This document shows positions 7,007-14,657 of a DNA stretch of 64,000 nucleotides, in pieces. The first letter of the stretch is position 1. Every line of letters starts with the position of its first letter. This DNA is from an uncultured Lachnospiraceae bacterium (GTDB lineage Bacteria > Bacillota_A > Clostridia > Lachnospirales > Lachnospiraceae). Below the pieces are notes generated by a model that was given only the letters and a program-made list of their open reading frames with translations, did no database searches and had not been told where the DNA came from. A program made the translations under genes and the position numbers. Location: the NCBI GenBank assembly GCA_947564305.1, contig CANOBT010000005.1, positions 17,487 through 81,486 of the forward strand. The letters are read 5' to 3'.

Positions 7007-8107
7007 TCAACTGTACGGCAGCCTCTGGGAATGAGTCAATTCTGTTTCGATTTCTTCCATATATCTCATGATATTTTGAAATACTGGTTCCTCGAGGCTG
7101 ACTCCACAGATTTCTTGTAAAATCTCCTCCCTTGTCTTTTCCGATTGGATCTTTGTCCACGCATCATCCGGCCCTGCCTGGTACAGAATTGCGGCGGCCG
7201 CTGTTTTTTCCAGTACGGAAGCGTCTTCTCCATATTTGTAAAGCAATCGAATCGGACCCATAATCCTCTCCGGGGCCGCCAGTTTTCTCTGAGGATCTCT
7301 GGCATTTCTGGAAACAGTGTCTATAATCGTTCGGTCACAGAATTTCTTTTTCGACAAAAGAGCAAATTCCTCCTGGTCCTTTTCTTCATAGCCAAACTCC
7401 AGGCAGAGCACTTTGTTTGTCGCAGCATAATTCTTATCCAGCAACTTTAAGATTTCTTCGTCGTTCGCCGCATCCGCATAATCCGTATATCCTTTTGCCC
7501 AACCCAAGTAAGCAATCACGCAGCTTGCCGCATTGTAAGTATACAATTTCCTTGTCAAAAAATCAGAAAATTGTCCAATCGGACGGATTTGTTTTATCCT
7601 TGGCACATATCCGTCCAGCAAATCCGCATCGCACTGCAGATAGGGATAATTCTCGGAGTGGATATTCAGCCCTTCCCCCTCAATCGTAGTGCAAAATACT
7701 GTCGCCTCACTGACCGAAATGTTATCTTTTCCAACGGCTTTCTTCAATGTCTGCGAAGGATGAGAAGCATTTTCACAAGTAATCAGATAATAGTGCCTGT
7801 TGTCATCCAGACATTTTGCGAGCTTCTCTCCTGCTTCCGTAAGATTTTGTCCTCCCACAGAAACAAAAATCAGCTCCACATCCTCCAACGATGCGTTTTC
7901 CCACGTACATGCCTGAAAATGGTTGACTTCCAGCGGTTCTCTCTCATTTCCAAAAAAGTCCACACAAAACTTTCCGGCGTTCTCCAATGACAAAACTAGA
8001 TTTTCGTCCTTATCTATAAAAATGATTTCTTCGTTTGCTTCTTTCAGAAGTCTTCCAATAAATCCGCGCCCGGTTTTTCCGGCGCCCACAACTGCAATTT
8101 TACTCAT
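7007..8107 (-). CDS. mannitol dehydrogenase-family protein, short (MtlD-like) form
   Basis: 366 residues. N-terminal Rossmann fold with VVGAGKTGRGFIGRLL, then a helical substrate domain with RKLYTYNAAS (about residue 187). In the polyol-specific long-chain dehydrogenases the signature is K-x4-N-x2-H. Lys and Asn are kept here but His is Ser. It probably oxidises a polyol or polyol phosphate with NAD, or the reverse, in the cytoplasm. It overlaps the preceding paralog by 8 bp and is the last gene of the operon starting at 11760. The substrate is unknown, and the lost His means the activity should not be assumed. Confidence 0.82.
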   Translation of the reverse strand: MSKIAVVGAGKTGRGFIGRLLKEANEEIIFIDKDENLVLSLENAGKFCVDFFGNEREPLEVNHFQACTWENASLEDVELIFVSVGGQNLTEAGEKLAKCLDDNRHYYLITCENASHPSQTLKKAVGKDNISVSEATVFCTTIEGEGLNIHSENYPYLQCDADLLDGYVPRIKQIRPIGQFSDFLTRKLYTYNAASCVIAYLGWAKGYTDYADAANDEEILKLLDKNYAATNKVLCLEFGYEEKDQEEFALLSKKKFCDRTIIDTVSRNARDPQRKLAAPERIMGPIRLLYKYGEDASVLEKTAAAAILYQAGPDDAWTKIQSEKTREEILQEICGVSLEEPVFQNIMRYMEEIETELTHSQRLPYS

Positions 8108-9272
8108 GAATCCATCCCCATTCCTTTAATAACTCGATTTTTGATTTGATGAGCAGACCCAGATGTCCTTCTGGCTCCAGGCCGCAGACATTATTAATGA
8201 CCGCATCAATACCTTCTTCTCTTCGAATACGGCGCAGTTCTCTTGCAAACTGATCCCCGTCATTTTCATAATAGATTGCCGCAGCAATACCGATGCACAG
8301 ATTGTGAGGCTCAATTCCATATTCCTCCACAAGCCTTGCAGAACCCACCAAACGGTCGTCCTTTCCTAGTTTACGCAAAGGGTCTCTGGCATTTCTTTCA
8401 ATAAAATCTACAATCGTATAGTCCTGCAGTTTCCGCTTTGAGGTCAGAGTAAATGCAAGCTGCTCTTCCAGTGGAAAGTGATGCTTCTCAGATAACGCCT
8501 GTGCGGTCTCCTGATAGACTCCCTCCAAAATTTTAACGATTCGCTCATCATGGGCGGCATCTGCCAGTTTTTCATGTCCCAATAAAGCGCCGAGATAGGA
8601 GACCGTCCCATTGGCAGCATTGTAGGTATAAAATTTTCTTTCCAAAAATCCGGTAAATTCAGGGATTAATTTTAGTCCCTGAATTGCAGGCAGCTCTCCA
8701 ACGATTCTCGAAGCATCCACCGGAAGCTCCCAGAAATCCTGTACATTGACAATCAACGGGTCCCTTTTCAACAGCTCTTCATCTGGCTCGATTGCCGAGC
8801 GCATGATTACGGCCTCAGTGACTCCCACCTGTTCTGCAAAATATTTTTTTGCATGTTCTTTCAGCGATTCCCCGATTCCGGTTTTTAAGAGCAAGGCCGG
8901 CTGCTTCCAGTTTTCACAGGTCACAATATTCAGATTTCCGCCTTTTTCGGCTTTCCTTTCGATTCCTTTTCGTAAAATCGGAATCAAGGAGGGTAAATTT
9001 TTTCCTCCTACAGCCGTAAATACTGTATCCGCTTCTGCAATGGCTTGTACTGCTTCCTCTTCCTGCGCAAAGCTGAGCGCATGGACACCTCCCACCTCGC
9101 AGTTTTTCTCACTGTGTCCCAAAATATTGACCGTATATTTACCCCGCTCATTGAGCAGGTTCACAAGCGATTGTGCACGTTCTACAAAAGTAAACGGGAT
9201 TTCGCTCAGATACAATAAATGGCCGATAAATCCTCTGGCGATTTTTCCGGCACCAAAAATCACACAACTCAT
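8100..9272 (-). CDS. mannitol dehydrogenase-family protein, paralog
   Basis: 390 residues. Starts with VIFGAGKIARGFIGHLL (Rossmann nucleotide loop). The catalytic segment reads RKFYTYNAANGTVSYLG, so Lys and Asn of the K-x4-N-x2-H signature are present and His is Asn. ARDPLRKLGKDDRLVG in the C-terminal half is typical of MtlD relatives. It is a divergent duplicate of the next gene, which it overlaps by 8 bp. Its start codon overlaps the stop of a 16-codon mini-ORF (ATGA). It may form a heteromer with its neighbour, or each may act on a different substrate. Confidence 0.82.
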   Translation of the reverse strand: MSCVIFGAGKIARGFIGHLLYLSEIPFTFVERAQSLVNLLNERGKYTVNILGHSEKNCEVGGVHALSFAQEEEAVQAIAEADTVFTAVGGKNLPSLIPILRKGIERKAEKGGNLNIVTCENWKQPALLLKTGIGESLKEHAKKYFAEQVGVTEAVIMRSAIEPDEELLKRDPLIVNVQDFWELPVDASRIVGELPAIQGLKLIPEFTGFLERKFYTYNAANGTVSYLGALLGHEKLADAAHDERIVKILEGVYQETAQALSEKHHFPLEEQLAFTLTSKRKLQDYTIVDFIERNARDPLRKLGKDDRLVGSARLVEEYGIEPHNLCIGIAAAIYYENDGDQFARELRRIRREEGIDAVINNVCGLEPEGHLGLLIKSKIELLKEWGWIHE

Positions 9273-9319
9273 ATTTTCTTATTCTCCTTTTCTTCAGATT
9301 GTTCATACTGTCCCTTCAT
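9269..9319 (-). CDS. possible 16-residue coupled mini-ORF
   Basis: ATG at 9319 gives MKGQYEQSEEKENKKI and stops in the ATGA overlap with the next dehydrogenase gene. Its own start overlaps the stop of the mini-ORF before it. It contains the dehydrogenase ribosome site. It arises from the 41-bp tandem repeat and may only serve translational coupling. Confidence 0.3.
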   Translation of the reverse strand: MKGQYEQSEEKENKKI

Positions 9320-9415
9320 GATGAGATACCGTTCCTTATTTCTTCACATTGTCTTTTCATGCTTAGATACAGCTCCTTATTTCTTCACACTGGCTTTTCG
9401 TAACAGGATATAGTT
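9293..9415 (-). repeat. three tandem 41-bp repeats at the kinase/dehydrogenase junction
   Basis: Units 9375-9415 (in the kinase 3' end), 9334-9374 and 9293-9333. The first two share a 15-bp identical start (CCTTATTTCTTCACA on the plus strand). The third is degenerate, with 27 of 41 positions matching the middle unit. As 41 is not a multiple of 3, the copied coding piece changes frame. Confidence 0.75.
9316..9360 (-). CDS. possible 14-residue mini-ORF copied from the kinase 3' end
   Basis: ATG at 9360, two bases after the kinase stop, gives MKRQCEEIRNGISS. This mirrors the kinase C-terminus TKSQCEEIRSCI. It ends in an ATGA overlap with the next mini-ORF. No separate ribosome site is seen, so re-initiation would be needed. 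Confidence 0.3.
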   Translation of the reverse strand: MKRQCEEIRNGISS

Positions 9416-10751
9416 CTTTATATATCTGAAAACGCTGCTGCAGAATCTTCCGATATTGTTTGCAGGGTTCTACAATCTCTTTTACTCTGCAGATCTGCTC
9501 TATCGCTTCTTCAAAACCGGAGAACCATTCGATTCCGACTGCCGCCGTCATCCAGGCTCCAAGCGCAGACGTATCTATTTCTTCCGGTATCACGACCGGC
9601 ACACCGAACAGTTCTGCCTTCATCGCATTGAGTATCGGATTTGCAGAAGCTCCGCCCGATACCCGCACTCTATCTGCCCCCGGCGTCCCCATACATTCAT
9701 AGATGTGGTAAAGGCTGAACACCACGCCTTCCAATACAGCATATGCCATGTCACGTTTTTCACAGGTTCCATGAATCCCGAAAAACATCCCCGCAGCCTT
9801 CGCATCCCAAATCGGAGCCCGTTCTCCATTTAGATAGGGCAGGAAAACGGGAGGTCTGTTTTTTAAACATTGTCTTGCATCAATGTTTTCAAACCCGAAC
9901 ATTCTCCTTCCAAAATCAAGAGATACGCCGGAGGATGCAGTCACTCCATAATGAACATTTCCATGGAGATATGGCCCGCTGACCAATCCTGTATCCAGAT
10001 TCATCGTGGCTTCTGTCACGCCCAGATGTTCACTGGTTCCCGTAATGTCAAACAGTTCACCCGTCTGATACACTCCCATTCCCAGAAGAGACGCGAAAAA
10101 GTCATTCATCCCGGTAAAAACCGGAACCCCCACAGGAAATACATTTTCCTCGTAGGGAGGTTTTCTGGTATAACCCGCAATGTCGCAGATTCCGATGAGC
10201 TTGGGCAGTCTTTCCGCTGAAAACCCGATTTCCTCCAAAAATTTCTGACTGTACCGGCCTGACGACAGGTTCGCCAGTCCTCTCCAGGAATAGGGGTCAG
10301 TGACACAATTTCCAGTGAGCATTTCGCATAAGTAATCTTTCGGCTGGCATACTTTTTTTGCTTCTGAATGATGTCGCTGAATGTACATCAGCCGTGGAAG
10401 AGGATAAGAGATAATATCTGGATGGGGCATGGAGATTTCCCGAACAAACATTTTTTTATCATACTTGTCCTTCACCTCCGCCAGCTCCTCCGCGCCTTTT
10501 TTACTATTCCATCCAATTACATCCCTGCCATCTACAATATAAGTTCCCACCTGGGAGGACAGCCCGATAGCAGCCAGATTGCTCAAATCCAGTTCCGACG
10601 CTGCCTTTTTTACAGCTTTCCACCATCCGTACGGTGCCAGGTCCTCATATGCTTCTTTCCCTTTGACTACTGTGCCGTCGCGATATCTTAAAATGAGCTT
10701 CACGGAAGATGTACCCAAATCGATTCCAAGTATACTCTCCCCTCTACTCAT
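9363..10751 (-). CDS. FGGY-family carbohydrate kinase
   Basis: 462 residues. N-terminal ATPase fold with LGIDLGTSSVKLIL. C-terminal half with the FGGY signature region (VSGGASANPILNAMKAELFG) and GERAPIWDAKAAGMFFG. Family members phosphorylate ketoses, polyols or glycerol. GMNDFFASLLGMG fits the sugar-kinase substrate cleft. The start overlaps the preceding dehydrogenase gene by 8 bp, which indicates translational coupling. In the operon it may act on the ketose made by a dehydrogenase. The last 41 bp of the gene are the first unit of a tandem repeat. Confidence 0.88.
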   Translation of the reverse strand: MSRGESILGIDLGTSSVKLILRYRDGTVVKGKEAYEDLAPYGWWKAVKKAASELDLSNLAAIGLSSQVGTYIVDGRDVIGWNSKKGAEELAEVKDKYDKKMFVREISMPHPDIISYPLPRLMYIQRHHSEAKKVCQPKDYLCEMLTGNCVTDPYSWRGLANLSSGRYSQKFLEEIGFSAERLPKLIGICDIAGYTRKPPYEENVFPVGVPVFTGMNDFFASLLGMGVYQTGELFDITGTSEHLGVTEATMNLDTGLVSGPYLHGNVHYGVTASSGVSLDFGRRMFGFENIDARQCLKNRPPVFLPYLNGERAPIWDAKAAGMFFGIHGTCEKRDMAYAVLEGVVFSLYHIYECMGTPGADRVRVSGGASANPILNAMKAELFGVPVVIPEEIDTSALGAWMTAAVGIEWFSGFEEAIEQICRVKEIVEPCKQYRKILQQRFQIYKELYPVTKSQCEEIRSCI

Positions 10752-11760
10752 TCACAAACACCGCCTTAACAAAACCCTCCGGACGTTTTCTTGCCAATTC
10801 GAGGCCAGCCGCAAACTCTTCCAGCGCGATTTGGTTCGTGGCAAAATTTTCAATATCGACCATCCCCTCTGCCATCAAAGTGACAGCCTTTTTGTGTTGA
10901 TTCCAGTTATTGCCCGCACCGATCACACACAGATTGTTAATATGAATATCATCCATACGGATACTCATGATTTTTCCGCGGCCATAGCCTGCAAGTGCAA
11001 CCGTACCGCCCTTTCTCGCAATTTTCAGGCTTTGTTGGATGCAGATTTCAATTCCTGTGGCATCAATGACCACATCCGTTCCGTAGGGATGGATTTTTTT
11101 CATCTCCTCCACCAGATCATTCTCTTTTGTTGCAATCGTATGGGAAGCCCCCATCTGTTTCGCGATTCCCAACCGTTTCTCCGTGGTGGCTGCAACAACG
11201 ATATCCCGCATCCCCATTGCCTTCGCAGCAGCAAGAATACAGAGTCCGATGGAGCCTGCCCCAATAATCACGAGCGTATCGCCAAATTTTGCGCCTGCCT
11301 TTTCCAATGTCCCAAGTGCAACGCCAAGAGGCTCACACAATGCCCCGTGGATGAACGATACATTGTCCGGCAATTCACAGAGTCCGTAAGAAGGGACAAT
11401 CACATATTCTGCATAGGCCCCGTCCCTCTTAAAACCGATTTCTTCAAAATCACTGCAGTACCGCCACTCACCTCGTCTGCAGGCATCACATTTCAGGCAG
11501 ACGACGTCATTGCTCCCGACCACTCTTTTTCCAATCCAGAAATTATCTTCCTCGCTTCCGACAGAGTCTACCACTCCGCTCCACTCATGGCCGGGTGTCA
11601 GAGGGTAATTGGCCGGTATATTTCCATCGAGCACCTCCAAGTCCGTTGCACAGATGGCCGCCGCCTTGACCTTCACACGCACAAATCCCGGCTGCGGCTG
11701 CGGAATCTTTTTTTCCTCCAATACCACATGTCCCGGCTCCTTAATCACGATAGCTTTCAT
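10744..11760 (-). CDS. zinc-dependent medium-chain alcohol/polyol dehydrogenase
   Basis: 338 residues from the ATG at 11760 with AGGAGGGACCATATTT upstream. The longer open frame to 11946 runs over the divergent promoters and is rejected. GroES-like domain with catalytic zinc ligands in ICATDLE and GHEWSG, a structural zinc cluster C-x2-C-x2-C-x7-C (CLKCDACRRGEWRYC), and a Rossmann domain with VIIGAGSIGLCILA. It belongs with sorbitol/threonine/galactitol-phosphate dehydrogenases. It is the first gene of an operon with a kinase and two mannitol-DH-like genes. Confidence 0.92.
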   Translation of the reverse strand: MKAIVIKEPGHVVLEEKKIPQPQPGFVRVKVKAAAICATDLEVLDGNIPANYPLTPGHEWSGVVDSVGSEEDNFWIGKRVVGSNDVVCLKCDACRRGEWRYCSDFEEIGFKRDGAYAEYVIVPSYGLCELPDNVSFIHGALCEPLGVALGTLEKAGAKFGDTLVIIGAGSIGLCILAAAKAMGMRDIVVAATTEKRLGIAKQMGASHTIATKENDLVEEMKKIHPYGTDVVIDATGIEICIQQSLKIARKGGTVALAGYGRGKIMSIRMDDIHINNLCVIGAGNNWNQHKKAVTLMAEGMVDIENFATNQIALEEFAAGLELARKRPEGFVKAVFVNE

Positions 11761-11801
11761 AAATATGGTCCCTCCTTTTTGTATCGCTCCAGAGTATCTT
11801 A

Positions 11802-11835
11802 TTGCTAATTTTATCACCTGTGATATAATAGTCAA
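11802..11835. promoter_or_regulatory. overlapping divergent promoters with a central palindrome
   Basis: Plus strand: TTGCTA (11802-11807), 16 bp, TATAAT (11824-11829). Minus strand: TTGACT (11830-11835), 16 bp, TAAAAT (11808-11813). The perfect palindrome TATCAC-CT-GTGATA (11812-11825) lies between and over both -10 boxes, so one bound regulator could shut both directions. Confidence 0.7.
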
Positions 11836-11911
11836 TATCAATCTAATGGCTGATTTTACAAGTTTGTACCCTATGGATATCACTGAATGAACCACAGTAA
11901 AGGAGGACTCT

Positions 11912-12736
11912 ATGAATAAAGAATTTTTTTCTAAAACGCAGCTCACGGACGAACAAATTGCCCTGTTTTATCTTGGCCAGGAAGGATTCTTAATCAAATA
12001 TCATAACAGTTATTTCCTCATTGACCCGTATCTGTCAGACTATGTAGACCGAAACTGCTGCCGGGAAAATATAAAATGGGTACGCCGGTATGACGCTCCT
12101 ATTCTGCCGGAGCAGTTGGATTTTGTCGACTATGTATTTTGCACCCATGACCATGCGGATCACGCGGACCCGGATACCTTACACGCAATTGCCAAGCACA
12201 ATACGAAAGCAAAATTTATTGTCCCCGCTCCCATCAAGGATACCATACAGTCTTACGGAATTGAATCTGAACGAATCCTTGGTGCCGTTGCCGGACAAGA
12301 GCTGTGTTTGGGGGAATGCCGTGTGACTCCGGTTCCGGCCGCACATGAAGAGCTGCACACGGATGAGAACGGGAATTATAAAGAGCTGGGTTATAAAATG
12401 AATTTCCATCAGACGACCCTTTTCCACGCCGGTGACTGCTGTATCTATGATGGACTTACGGACCATCTGGAAAATGTCGATATCCTGATGGTTCCGGTCA
12501 ACGGGCGGAGCTTCTACAAACTGCATCATGATATTATTGGAAATATGGATGCGGAGGAGGCGATTCTGCTGGCGCAGGAAATCCATGCCCGCCTGCTGAT
12601 TCCGATGCATTTTGACTTGTATGATGTGAACTGCATCAATCCGGCTCATTTCGTGGATTGTTTATATAAAATCAATCCAGGGCAGGCTTTTCATATGTTT
12701 TCGCCGGGGGAAAGGTATATTTATCAGGCGGAATGA
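11912..12736 (+). CDS. UlaG-like metallo-beta-lactamase-fold hydrolase
   Basis: 274 residues. The metal site is HDHADHAD (about residues 79-86), with downstream His in PAAHEE, an Asp in FHAGDC, and PMHFD near the C-terminus. The overall pattern is that of UlaG (L-ascorbate-6-phosphate lactonase) relatives. It is divergent from and shares the palindrome with the dehydrogenase/kinase operon, so it may open a lactone or cyclic phosphate made in that pathway. No ascorbate PTS genes are present, so ascorbate itself is doubtful. Confidence 0.85.
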   Translation: MNKEFFSKTQLTDEQIALFYLGQEGFLIKYHNSYFLIDPYLSDYVDRNCCRENIKWVRRYDAPILPEQLDFVDYVFCTHDHADHADPDTLHAIAKHNTKAKFIVPAPIKDTIQSYGIESERILGAVAGQELCLGECRVTPVPAAHEELHTDENGNYKELGYKMNFHQTTLFHAGDCCIYDGLTDHLENVDILMVPVNGRSFYKLHHDIIGNMDAEEAILLAQEIHARLLIPMHFDLYDVNCINPAHFVDCLYKINPGQAFHMFSPGERYIYQAE

Positions 12737-12773
12737 TGTGCATGGGAAATAGAACCCTGTGTTTAGAAATTTT

Positions 12774-12950
12774 GTAACTGTTCAGAAGGGCAGGCCACAG
12801 ACCCATCTGCTACGCAGATTATCCGTTGCTAAAGCAACTCCTGTCTGAGGCTTATGGGCATTCTGCCCAATATCAATATGCAGAATCAGCCCTTAGCAAG
12901 TAAACTTGCACAGTCTGTTTCTGCATATTGCTGCCGTTCTGAATAGTTAC
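12774..12950. mobile_element. MITE-like element with terminal inverted repeats and 8-bp target duplication
   Basis: The ends GTAACTGTTCAGAAGGG (12774 on) and CTGCCGTTCTGAATAGTT (12931 on) are inverted repeats with 2 mismatches in 20. The element is directly flanked by GAAATTTT on both sides (12766-12773 and 12951-12958). The 177-bp body has no coding capacity but several perfect hairpins: ATCTGC/GCAGAT, GTTGCT/AGCAAC, GGGCA/TGCCC, and CAATATGCAGAA paired with TTCTGCATATTG enclosing GCAAGT/ACTTGC. A truncated relative is at 40876-40938. No matching transposase is in the window. Confidence 0.65.
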
Positions 12951-13020
12951 GAAATTTTATTGATACAAATTGGTTCCCATGCTAAAATAACACTATGAAA
13001 AAGAAGGGAGGGCGCTATTC

Positions 13021-14592
13021 TTGGGACGCTATTTAAATCCCGGCAATGAATCATTTCAAATCTCTGTTTCCAGTCAAATCTATGTAGATAAGACAAATAT
13101 GATTTCTTTTATCAACAATAGACTGGGGAAAGAAAAACGATTTATATGTGTAAGCAGGCCGCGCCGTTTTGGAAAGTCCATGGCTGCAAATATGTTAGCT
13201 GCCTACTATGGAAAAAATTGCGATTCCAGACAGATGTTCCAGAATTATAAAATTGCACAGGACAGCACTTTTAAAATCCATCTAAATCAATATCATGTTC
13301 TGTTTTTTGAAATGCAGCGCTTTCTGACACGTGCTGGTAAAGCTGCAAATTTAGTTTCTTATATGGAAGCAGAAGTGTTAAAAGAACTTAGAAATACTTT
13401 CGGCAGTTTGATTGATGAACAGGAAACACATTTGTCTCGTGCCCTTGAATCCATCTATGAGTACGATAAGACAGGATTTGTTTTAATTCTGGATGAATGG
13501 GACTGCATTTTCAGAGAATCCAAAAATGATAATGCCGCTCAAAAAATCTATTTGGATTTTTTACGTGATTTATTTAAAGGTCAGGTTTATGTAAAGTTAG
13601 CTTACATGACTGGCATTCTGCCGATTAAAAAATATGGAAATCATTCCGCTTTGAATATTTTTGATGAATTTTCCATGACAAATCCGGGTTGGATGGCTGA
13701 ATATGTAGGATTTACGGAAAAAGAAGTCCGCCAACTATGTCTGCAGTATCACATGGACTTTTTTGAAATGCAACGTTGGTATGATGGATATCAATTTAAA
13801 AAAGCAGCACATATCTATAATCCAAAATCTATCATAGATTCACTCCTGGAGGACGAATTTCAGAGCTACTGGACAAAAACCGAAACCTATGAGGCGTTAA
13901 AAGTATACATTGCCATGAATATGGATGGCTTAAAAGATTCCATCATCATCATGTTGGGTGGTGGCAGATGTACTGTTGATGTAGAAACTTTCCAAAACGA
14001 CATGACTACTTTTACGGGAAAAGATGATATTCTGACATTATTGATTCACCTAGGGTATCTTGCATATGATAAAGAGAAGTCAGAAGTTTTTATCCCAAAT
14101 GAGGAGGTCCGCGCAGAATTTGTCAGAACAGTAAGACTCGCAGGTTGGGATGTCGTTACTAAAGTATTGAACGCTTCCGATATACTCTTAGACGCAACTT
14201 TAAATGGTGATGAAAAACTTGTTGCTCAAAAATTAGATGATGTCCATACAGATTCCATAGATATCCTCTCTTATAATAATGAGCTGTCCCTGACTTATGT
14301 GGTAATGCTGGCCTATTTCAGCGCACAAAGATATTATATCCCCAAAAGAGAATTTCAAGGAGGAAAAGGATTTACGGATATCGTCTTTCTCCCAAGAAAA
14401 GGGGTTGAGAAGCCTCCGCTAATCGTAGAATTAAAATGGAATAAGAACGCCGCTGGCGCAATCAGGCAAATTAAGGATAGAAATTATATAAAATGTTTAA
14501 ATGATTATACTGGTGAGGTAATATTAGCGGGTATCAGCTATAGCAAAAAATCGAAAGCACATCAGTGTAAGATTGAAACAATCATAAAATAG
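13021..14592 (+). CDS. AAA-ATPase-like/PD-(D/E)XK nuclease-like protein
   Basis: 523 residues from a TTG start with AAGGGAGGG upstream. The N-terminal AAA-ATPase-like domain (PF09820 type) has YVDKTNMI, the P-loop variant SRPRRFGKSM and the Walker B-like FVLILDEWD. The C-terminal PDDEXK_9-type domain has FTDIVF and IVELKWNKNA with the D and ExK catalytic pattern. Such proteins are very common and multicopy in gut Firmicutes and Bacteroidetes. Their role is unsettled (mobile-element-related or defence have been suggested). It sits directly after the MITE-like element and has no operon partner. Confidence 0.88.
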   Translation: MGRYLNPGNESFQISVSSQIYVDKTNMISFINNRLGKEKRFICVSRPRRFGKSMAANMLAAYYGKNCDSRQMFQNYKIAQDSTFKIHLNQYHVLFFEMQRFLTRAGKAANLVSYMEAEVLKELRNTFGSLIDEQETHLSRALESIYEYDKTGFVLILDEWDCIFRESKNDNAAQKIYLDFLRDLFKGQVYVKLAYMTGILPIKKYGNHSALNIFDEFSMTNPGWMAEYVGFTEKEVRQLCLQYHMDFFEMQRWYDGYQFKKAAHIYNPKSIIDSLLEDEFQSYWTKTETYEALKVYIAMNMDGLKDSIIIMLGGGRCTVDVETFQNDMTTFTGKDDILTLLIHLGYLAYDKEKSEVFIPNEEVRAEFVRTVRLAGWDVVTKVLNASDILLDATLNGDEKLVAQKLDDVHTDSIDILSYNNELSLTYVVMLAYFSAQRYYIPKREFQGGKGFTDIVFLPRKGVEKPPLIVELKWNKNAAGAIRQIKDRNYIKCLNDYTGEVILAGISYSKKSKAHQCKIETIIK

Positions 14593-14618
14593 AAAACCAA
14601 CTAAAGAAGCAGCCGCCA

Positions 14619-14646
14619 CTGTACAGTGACGGCTGCCCGCTATCTA
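14619..14646 (-). terminator. terminator of the GH3 gene
   Basis: A 28-bp near-perfect palindrome (GCAGCCGCCACTG and CAGTGACGGCTGC arms, one mismatch). On the minus strand it is followed by TTCTTTAGTTGGTTTT. It also separates the convergent ATPase-like gene. Confidence 0.65.
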
Positions 14647-14657
14647 AGCCTGGCTTC

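Noticed and set aside
10579..11808. Long plus-strand open frame of 409 codons
   Set aside because: It is antisense to the dehydrogenase and FGGY kinase genes, has no ribosome site and its product (Cys/His-rich, no domain) is a mirror of the real codons.
12994..13032. ATG at 12994 as start of a short frame before the ATPase-like gene
   Set aside because: It is in a different frame from the conserved protein. The TTG at 13021 with GGGAGGG upstream fits the family N-terminus.
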